DNA of 17,681 nucleotides from BRH-c25 sp041690515 (GTDB lineage Bacteria; Bacillota; Clostridia; Lutisporales; Lutisporaceae), in assembly GCA_041690515.1 (NCBI GenBank), contig JAWLHF010000070.1:1-17681 (forward strand), given 5' to 3'. Positions 13,890-17,681 of the stretch are shown in pieces. A model generated the notes under the pieces. The model saw only the letters and a list, made by a program, of their open reading frames with translations, searched no databases and was not told the origin of the DNA. Each line of letters begins with the position of its first letter. Position 1 is the first letter of the stretch. A program made the translations under genes and the position numbers.

Positions 13890-13976
13890 CTAATTTTTCT
13901 TGTGATGAAAACTCAGCAAAGCTATAATCAACATGCCGAACATAAGCATAACACTCATGGCCTCATATATACTCAT
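13890..13976 (-). CDS. Holin-like type I toxin peptide (28 aa)
   Basis: A 29-codon frame with an excellent AAGGAGG site seven bases before the ATG. The peptide starts MSIYEAMSVMLMFGMLIIAL and ends LLSFHHKKN: a short N-terminal tail, one membrane-spanning segment (about residues 7-22) and a basic C-terminus. The (S/T)xYEA..LM..F..L..ALL pattern and the length match the putative holin-like toxin family of Firmicutes (Hol-Tox), which are membrane-acting type I toxins. Expression should be restrained by a leader hairpin that pairs the ribosome binding site and by a convergent small RNA. It is too short for ordinary gene calling. Toxicity is inferred from the family and architecture. Confidence 0.85.
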   Translation of the reverse strand: MSIYEAMSVMLMFGMLIIALLSFHHKKN

Positions 13977-13983
13977 AGCCCCA

Positions 13984-14002
13984 CCTCCTTAGTAAAAGGA
14001 GG
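13984..14002 (-). promoter_or_regulatory. Leader hairpin sequestering the toxin ribosome binding site
   Basis: In the toxin mRNA leader, CCTCCTT (14002-13996) pairs perfectly with AAGGAGG (13990-13984) across a five-base TTACT loop. AAGGAGG is the Shine-Dalgarno sequence of the toxin, so the full-length mRNA should be poorly translated until the hairpin opens. Such self-sequestering leaders are known in type I toxin mRNAs. Seen in sequence; the control role is inferred. Confidence 0.8.
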
Positions 14003-14031
14003 CAAACCACACCTGCTACGGTCTCTATATG

Positions 14032-14061
14032 ATTCTACCATAATATGGTATAAATGTACAA
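14032..14061 (-). promoter_or_regulatory. Promoter of the toxin mRNA
   Basis: On the minus strand, TTGTAC (14061-14056), an 18-bp spacer and TAGAAT (14037-14032) form a plausible sigma-A-type promoter. The start site would fall near 14026, at the AGAGACC repeat, giving a leader of about 50 nt before the toxin ATG. It overlaps the start of the divergent HicA-like remnant. Confidence 0.65.
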
Positions 14062-14248
14062 TATAATGGACTCCAACTATCTAGTATTGGCCCCTGCTGA
14101 AATTATTAAGGCTTTAGAAAAGGTTGGCTTTCAAAAATCATCACAAAAAGGAAGCCATGCCAAATATAAAAACTCAGGAAATACTCAAAGAGTTGTAATT
14201 ATTCCAATCGAAGCTATTTCGTCAATAATCTCATATGGAAGTATATGA
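14054..14248 (+). pseudogene. Truncated HicA-type toxin remnant
   Basis: The frame encodes LAPAEIIKALEKVGFQKSSQ, then KGSHAKYKN, then RVVIIPIEAISSIISYGSI. This matches the HicA (YcfA) mRNA interferase fold: helix 1, the catalytic histidine in GSH, and the following strands. The protein stops where HicA normally continues with H.EI..GTL.SIL....L, so the C-terminal helix is lost or scrambled. There is no ribosome binding site before the ATG at 14054 (or the ATG at 14066) and no hicB partner on either side. It is the only host gene piece on the plus strand and is most likely a dead fragment. Confidence 0.6.
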
Positions 14249-14370
14249 TTATATAGTAATATTCTCCATGTATTACCATACTCCTGCAATAATTGGGACT
14301 TTTGAATCATGCTGAAGAGGAAATAGATTTGACAGATTGATGATTGATATGCCATTTATACAAATACGGA

Positions 14371-14404
14371 TAAAAAGAAAAAACATAAACCTCTTTGGTT
14401 TATG
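14371..14404 (-). terminator. Intrinsic terminator of pnp
   Basis: The perfect stem CATAAACC/GGTTTATG (14404-14384) with a five-base loop is followed on the minus strand by TTTTTTCTTTTT. The first stem arm overlaps the pnp stop codon. Between here and the HicA-like remnant (14249-14370) nothing gene-like was found. Confidence 0.92.
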
Positions 14405-16520
14405 CTTTTTCTTCTGAGCCTTCTTCAGCTTTTTCTTCTGCTGCAGTATCAGCCATTGCATGCTTTCTTGAAAGGTTTATCCTTCCCTGCTTGTCGATTT
14501 CGGTTACTTTTACAAGTATCTCATCGCCAACGCTTACAACATCCTCAACCTTTTCAACTCTCTTGGTATCAAGCTTGGAGATGTGTACTAGGCCTTCCTT
14601 GCCTGGGAGTATTTCTACGAAAGCTCCGAAGGTCATAAGTCTTGTTACCTTGCCTAAGTATATTTCGCCTTCTTTTACTTCCTTTACCAAGCCTTCTATT
14701 ATCTTTAATGCTTTGTCTCCGTCGGCCTGGTTGACAGCGGCTATGAATACCCTTCCGTCGTCTTCTATGTCTATTTTTACTCCTGTTTCTGCTATTATCT
14801 TATTGATTGTCTTTCCGCCGGGACCTATTATGTCTCTTATCTTATCTGGGTCAATCCTGGTGGTTATTATCTTTGGAGCATATTTGGACAGTTCTTTTCT
14901 CGGCTCGCTTATTACGCTGAGCATTCTGTCAAGTATAAACAGCCTTCCAACTCTTGCCTGCTCTAAAGCTCTTTCAAGTATTGGCCTGTCTATGCCGGCT
15001 ATTTTGATGTCCATCTGTATTGCTGTTATACCTTTGCTTGTTCCGGCTACTTTGAAGTCCATGTCTCCAAGGAAGTCTTCCATACCCTGTATGTCAGTCA
15101 ATATGGCTACATTGCCATTTTCTTTCATGAGTCCCATTGCAACTCCTGCTACAGGCGCCTTGATAGGTACGCCGGCATCCATAAGAGCCAGAGTGCTTCC
15201 GCAGACAGAGCCCTGCGAGGTTGAACCATTGGAGCTTACTACTTCGGAAACAAGTCTTATTGTGTATGGGAATTCCTCTTCTGATGGTATCATAGGCTCC
15301 AATGCTCTTTCAGCAAGAGCGCCGTGTCCTATTTCCCTTCTTCCGGGTCCTCTCATAAATCTTGTCTCACCAACACTGTATGGCGGGAAGTTGTAATGAT
15401 GCATATACCTTTTTGTCTCTTCTTCAGTGAGACCGTCCAGTATCTGCACATCACCAAGGGCACCCAGTGTAGCTATTGTTAGTACCTGTGTCTGGCCTCT
15501 TGTAAAGAGTCCTGATCCATGTACTCTTGGAAGTATACCTACTTCACTGCTTATTGGCCTTATTTCATCAAGTTTTCTGTCGTCAGGCCTTACGCCTTCT
15601 TCTGTTATGAGCTTTCTTACCTGCTCTTTGAGTATGGTGTACAACACCTCATCGATCTCTTTCTCCTTCTCAGGAAAGATCTCAGCAAAATGCTCAAAGG
15701 TTTCTTCCTTTACTGCATCAATCTTTGACTGTCTCTCCAGCTTGTCGGGAGTTCTTATTGCATCAAGGGTCTTCTGAGTTGCGTATTCCCTTACTGCATT
15801 TTCGATTTCTTCTTCAGGCTTGAAAACTACATATTCCTTCTTTTCCTTGCCAACCTTTGCAACGATGTCTTCGATGAATGCAACTATCTTTTTGATATTA
15901 TCATGAGCAAACATTATTGCTTCAAGCATTACATCCTCAGGAACTTCCTTTGCTCCTGCCTCAACCATCATTACTGCATCCTTGGTTCCTGAAACAACCA
16001 GGTGAAGATCGCTTTTTTCCCTCTCTTCATTGTTGGGGTTAAGAACAAACTTTCCGTCTATCCTTCCAACCAATACTGAGCCTGTGGGCCCTTTAAAAGG
16101 TATGGAGGAAATTGAAAGAGCTGCTGAAGAGCCAACCATTGCTGCTATCTCAGGTAAATTGTCCTGATCCACAGACAATACTGTAGCCACTACCTGTACG
16201 TCATTTCTGTAACCCTTGGGGAACAGTGGTCTTATAGGTCTGTCAATAAGTCTTGCAGAGAGTATCGCTTTTTCTGTCGGTCTGCCTTCTCTTTTTATAA
16301 AACCTCCCGGTATTTTGCCTACTGCATACAGTCTTTCTTCATAGTCAACACTTAAAGGGAAGAAATCAATTCCCTGTTTGGGTTGATCTGAAGCACAAGC
16401 TGTTACAAGTACAACTGTATCGCCATACCTTACTAAGACGGCTGCATCGGCCAACTGGGCTATCCTGCCTGTTTCTATACTAAGCTTTCGTCCGCCCAGT
16501 TCTAATTCAAATACATCCAC
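14400..16520 (-). CDS. pnp: Polyribonucleotide nucleotidyltransferase (PNPase)
   Basis: A full-length 706-residue PNPase, the phosphorolytic 3'-5' exoribonuclease of RNA turnover. Two RNase PH-like domains are seen (about 10-220 and 310-540), joined by the helical linker. The second holds the catalytic DMDFKVAGTSKGITAIQMDIK. A KH domain follows with the GxxG loop in IIGPGGKTINKI (about 565), then an S1 domain (about 618-690, GKVTRLMTFGAFVEILPGKEGL). An acidic, alanine-rich tail closes it (TAAEEKAEEGSEEKA). The start is GTG at 16520 with AAGGAGG seven bases upstream. It follows rpsO, as usual, but a strong rpsO terminator lies between, so pnp depends on readthrough or on a weak promoter not resolved here. 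Confidence 0.98.
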   Translation of the reverse strand: MDVFELELGGRKLSIETGRIAQLADAAVLVRYGDTVVLVTACASDQPKQGIDFFPLSVDYEERLYAVGKIPGGFIKREGRPTEKAILSARLIDRPIRPLFPKGYRNDVQVVATVLSVDQDNLPEIAAMVGSSAALSISSIPFKGPTGSVLVGRIDGKFVLNPNNEEREKSDLHLVVSGTKDAVMMVEAGAKEVPEDVMLEAIMFAHDNIKKIVAFIEDIVAKVGKEKKEYVVFKPEEEIENAVREYATQKTLDAIRTPDKLERQSKIDAVKEETFEHFAEIFPEKEKEIDEVLYTILKEQVRKLITEEGVRPDDRKLDEIRPISSEVGILPRVHGSGLFTRGQTQVLTIATLGALGDVQILDGLTEEETKRYMHHYNFPPYSVGETRFMRGPGRREIGHGALAERALEPMIPSEEEFPYTIRLVSEVVSSNGSTSQGSVCGSTLALMDAGVPIKAPVAGVAMGLMKENGNVAILTDIQGMEDFLGDMDFKVAGTSKGITAIQMDIKIAGIDRPILERALEQARVGRLFILDRMLSVISEPRKELSKYAPKIITTRIDPDKIRDIIGPGGKTINKIIAETGVKIDIEDDGRVFIAAVNQADGDKALKIIEGLVKEVKEGEIYLGKVTRLMTFGAFVEILPGKEGLVHISKLDTKRVEKVEDVVSVGDEILVKVTEIDKQGRINLSRKHAMADTAAEEKAEEGSEEKA

Positions 16521-16630
16521 GTTTTTGCCTCCTTTCGGTTCTGTATATGATTTTGAAACTAAAGTAAGATAATTTTACCAGTTCCAAAAGATTAACTTCT
16601 CTATGTATTTTATTATTTCCTTCTTACATC

Positions 16631-16671
16631 AAAAAAAACTTGCAAAAAGGGCGGGTTTGATCCCCGCCCTT
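16631..16671 (-). terminator. Intrinsic terminator between rpsO and pnp
   Basis: AAGGGCGGG pairs with CCCGCCCTT (16671-16647), a GC-rich 9-bp stem with a seven-base loop, followed on the minus strand by TTTGCAAGTTTTTTTT. It begins just after the rpsO stop codon. In many bacteria the rpsO-pnp junction also carries processing sites; none can be recognised here. Confidence 0.92.
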
Positions 16672-16677
16672 CAACTA

Positions 16678-16947
16678 CTACTTTCTTAATCCTAATTTTT
16701 CAATAATAGCACGGTATCTCTCGATGTCCTTATCCTTCAGATAATTCAAAAGACCTCTTCTCTGTCCAACCATTTTGAGAAGTCCTCTTCTTGAATGGTG
16801 GTCCTTTTTGTTTGACTGAAGATGCTCGTTAAGATTGTTGATTCTCTCTGTAAGTATGGCTATCTGTACTTCAGGAGATCCTGTATCGCCTTCTTTAGTC
16901 TGGTACTTTTGAATAACTTCATTCTTCTGCTCTTTTGTTATTGACAT
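16678..16947 (-). CDS. rpsO: Small ribosomal subunit protein uS15
   Basis: An 89-residue S15, exactly the usual length, which binds 16S rRNA helices in the platform. The sequence shows the family patterns GDTGSPEVQIAILTERINNL, HHSRRGLLKMVGQRRGLLNY and the terminal YRAIIEKLGLRK. The reading frame stays open nine codons further upstream, but the ATG at 16947 is chosen: it has AAGGAGGTG with correct spacing and gives the conserved MSITKEQK start. It has its own promoter and a roughly 100-nt leader with two hairpins, a place where S15 often controls its own translation. Confidence 0.98.
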   Translation of the reverse strand: MSITKEQKNEVIQKYQTKEGDTGSPEVQIAILTERINNLNEHLQSNKKDHHSRRGLLKMVGQRRGLLNYLKDKDIERYRAIIEKLGLRK

Positions 16948-16984
16948 TAATTCCACCTCCTTAAATATCTCCAAAAGCTAAGCA

Positions 16985-17003
16985 AACCGTCGGTGAGTCG
17001 GTT
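16985..17003 (-). promoter_or_regulatory. Hairpin in the rpsO leader, candidate autoregulatory element
   Basis: AACCG and CGGTT form a 5-bp stem with a nine-base loop (ACTCACCGA) about 38 bases before the rpsO start. S15 represses its own mRNA through leader structures in several phyla, so this is a candidate site. It does not match a specific published S15 motif that can be confirmed by eye. Confidence 0.35.
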
Positions 17004-17029
17004 GACCTGGCAATTGGTATCCATTGACA

Positions 17030-17047
17030 CTGTTACTGATGTAACAG
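17030..17047 (-). promoter_or_regulatory. Hairpin at the predicted 5' end of the rpsO mRNA
   Basis: CTGTTAC-ATCA-GTAACAG is a perfect 7-bp stem with a four-base loop. The predicted rpsO start site falls at its first bases, so the transcript would begin with a closed hairpin. Such 5' caps can protect mRNA from 5'-end-dependent decay in Firmicutes; that role is inferred. Confidence 0.5.
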
Positions 17048-17052
17048 ATATG

Positions 17053-17081
17053 ATTGTAACATATATAATTCTCCATGTAAA
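17053..17081 (-). promoter_or_regulatory. rpsO: Promoter of rpsO
   Basis: On the minus strand, TTTACA (17081-17076), a 17-bp spacer and TACAAT (17058-17053) form a good sigma-A-type promoter in the gap after ribF. The start site should lie at about 17046-17051, giving a leader of about 100 nt. Confidence 0.75.
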
Positions 17082-17102
17082 GGATATTTATTCTAATAAC
17101 CG

Positions 17103-17681
17103 CTACATAGCCAGCCTGTCTTCAATATCAGTCCTGATCTGCTTGACAAGCTCTTCCATTGAGTCAAACTTAAGCTCGTCCCTTTTGTGTCTATGGAAGA
17201 AAATTTCTATTTCCTCTCCATAAATGTTGTCGTTAAAATCTATAAGGTGCGTTTCCACACTAAGGCTTTCACCGCTGAAGGTTGGGTTGAAGCCTATATT
17301 GGTAATGCTTTTATATAGCTTTCCCCTTACTACTGTAGATGTATTATAGACTCCCTTTTGGGGAAGGGTTATATCCTTCTTCACGTCTATATTGGCGGTT
17401 TTTATACCCATTATTTCGCCGTTCTGTTTTCCGTATATGACTTCCCCATGTACAGAAAATTCTCTTCCAAGATAAGCAGCTACTTTTTCCACACTTCCAC
17501 TTCTTATTATATGTCTTATTAGACTGCTGGAGACAGTATGCCCTTCTACTTCCACCGCATCCACTACATTTACCTTGAAGCTGTACTTTTCTCCCAGCTC
17601 CCTAAGAATATCGGCGTTGCCTTCTCCTTTAATGCCGAACCTATAGTTGTATCCTACAACAACGGATTTTGCTCTGAAGCG
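17103..17681 (-). CDS. ribF: Bifunctional riboflavin kinase/FAD synthetase, C-terminal part (5' end outside window)
   Basis: The frame is open to the right edge and gives the last 192 residues of RibF, which makes FMN and FAD from riboflavin. The end of the FAD synthetase domain is present (VVVGYNYRFGIKGEGNADIL and the S-S-x-L-I-R region VSSSLIRHII). The complete flavokinase domain follows, with GKQNGEIMGIKTANI, NIGFNPTF and the catalytic glutamate in SVETHLIDFNDNIYGE. The usual GIPTAN motif reads GIKTAN here, an uncommon substitution next to the ATP/Mg-binding Thr-Asn. A GTG at 17564 could be mistaken for a start, but the family homology continues upstream of it. No terminator is seen before the rpsO promoter. 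Confidence 0.95.
   Translation of the reverse strand, partial: RFRAKSVVVGYNYRFGIKGEGNADILRELGEKYSFKVNVVDAVEVEGHTVSSSLIRHIIRSGSVEKVAAYLGREFSVHGEVIYGKQNGEIMGIKTANIDVKKDITLPQKGVYNTSTVVRGKLYKSITNIGFNPTFSGESLSVETHLIDFNDNIYGEEIEIFFHRHKRDELKFDSMEELVKQIRTDIEDRLAM

Larger units (their letters stand above)
13801..14026. repeat. Inverted repeat at the outer ends of the toxin-antitoxin-like locus
   Basis: The plus strand at 13801-13828 and the minus strand at 14026-13998 share AGAGACCG, seven unconserved bases, TGTGGTT and GCCTC. Each copy sits at the predicted start of one of the two convergent transcripts, so both RNAs begin with almost the same sequence. The repeats are inverted in DNA, unlike the direct repeats of the pAD1 par locus. 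Confidence 0.75.

Noticed and set aside
14054..14248. A functional HicAB type II system
   Set aside because: The HicA frame is truncated, has no ribosome binding site, and no HicB-like frame is present on either side.
14395..15396. A 333-codon plus-strand ORF opposite pnp
   Set aside because: Composition is Ser/Leu/Pro-rich shadow coding, it has no ribosome binding site, and pnp on the other strand is certain.
16948..17102. A T-box or metabolite riboswitch in the rpsO leader
   Set aside because: No T-box sequence, specifier stem or known aptamer core is visible; the two small stems fit a ribosomal protein leader better.

Overview
The window looks like chromosomal DNA from a low-to-mid GC Gram-positive anaerobe of the Clostridia type. 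This is inferred from strong AGGAGG-type ribosome binding sites, TTG and GTG starts, the ribF-rpsO-pnp order and the protein families present; no species can be named from the sequence alone. Nearly everything lies on the minus strand, so the natural reading order runs from the right edge to the left edge.

Right end (14371-17681): a conserved housekeeping block holding ribF (5' end outside the window), rpsO with its own promoter and structured leader, and pnp. Clear intrinsic terminators follow rpsO and pnp.

Middle right (12440-14250): an accessory patch. The best find of the window sits here: a compact type I toxin-antitoxin-like locus at 13765-14061. It consists of an untracked 28-codon holin-like membrane peptide gene on the minus strand, a convergent small RNA on the plus strand, a shared terminator hairpin, two well-formed promoters, near-identical 5' ends on the two transcripts, and a leader hairpin that buries the toxin ribosome binding site. 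Beside it are a broken HicA-type toxin gene, an unrecognised 51-codon ORF, a GNAT acetyltransferase and the 3' remnant of a methyltransferase gene.

Centre (8231-12423): an MFS efflux-type transporter, then a complete IS21-family element (istA, istB; 8472-11041) with TG...CA ends, four repeated binding-site-like units at each end and a 5-bp target duplication CTTTT. The element splits an HD-domain (YqeK-like) gene. Removing it and one duplication copy restores the reading frame, but that gene had also lost its 5' third.

Left half (1-8202): a run of minus-strand genes with short spacers. In reading order these are a serine beta-lactamase-like lipoprotein, a C-terminally truncated metallophosphoesterase, a metallo-beta-lactamase-fold hydrolase overlapping a lipoprotein of unknown function, ndk with yjbQ, a flavodoxin, and a phosphatase-NYN/LOTUS-GNAT-ArsC-like cluster. 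A partial membrane protein gene runs off the left edge. Small-molecule and nucleotide chores dominate; no single pathway unites these genes. Decay (three truncated genes, one IS-split gene) is concentrated between about 6.4 and 14.3 kb.
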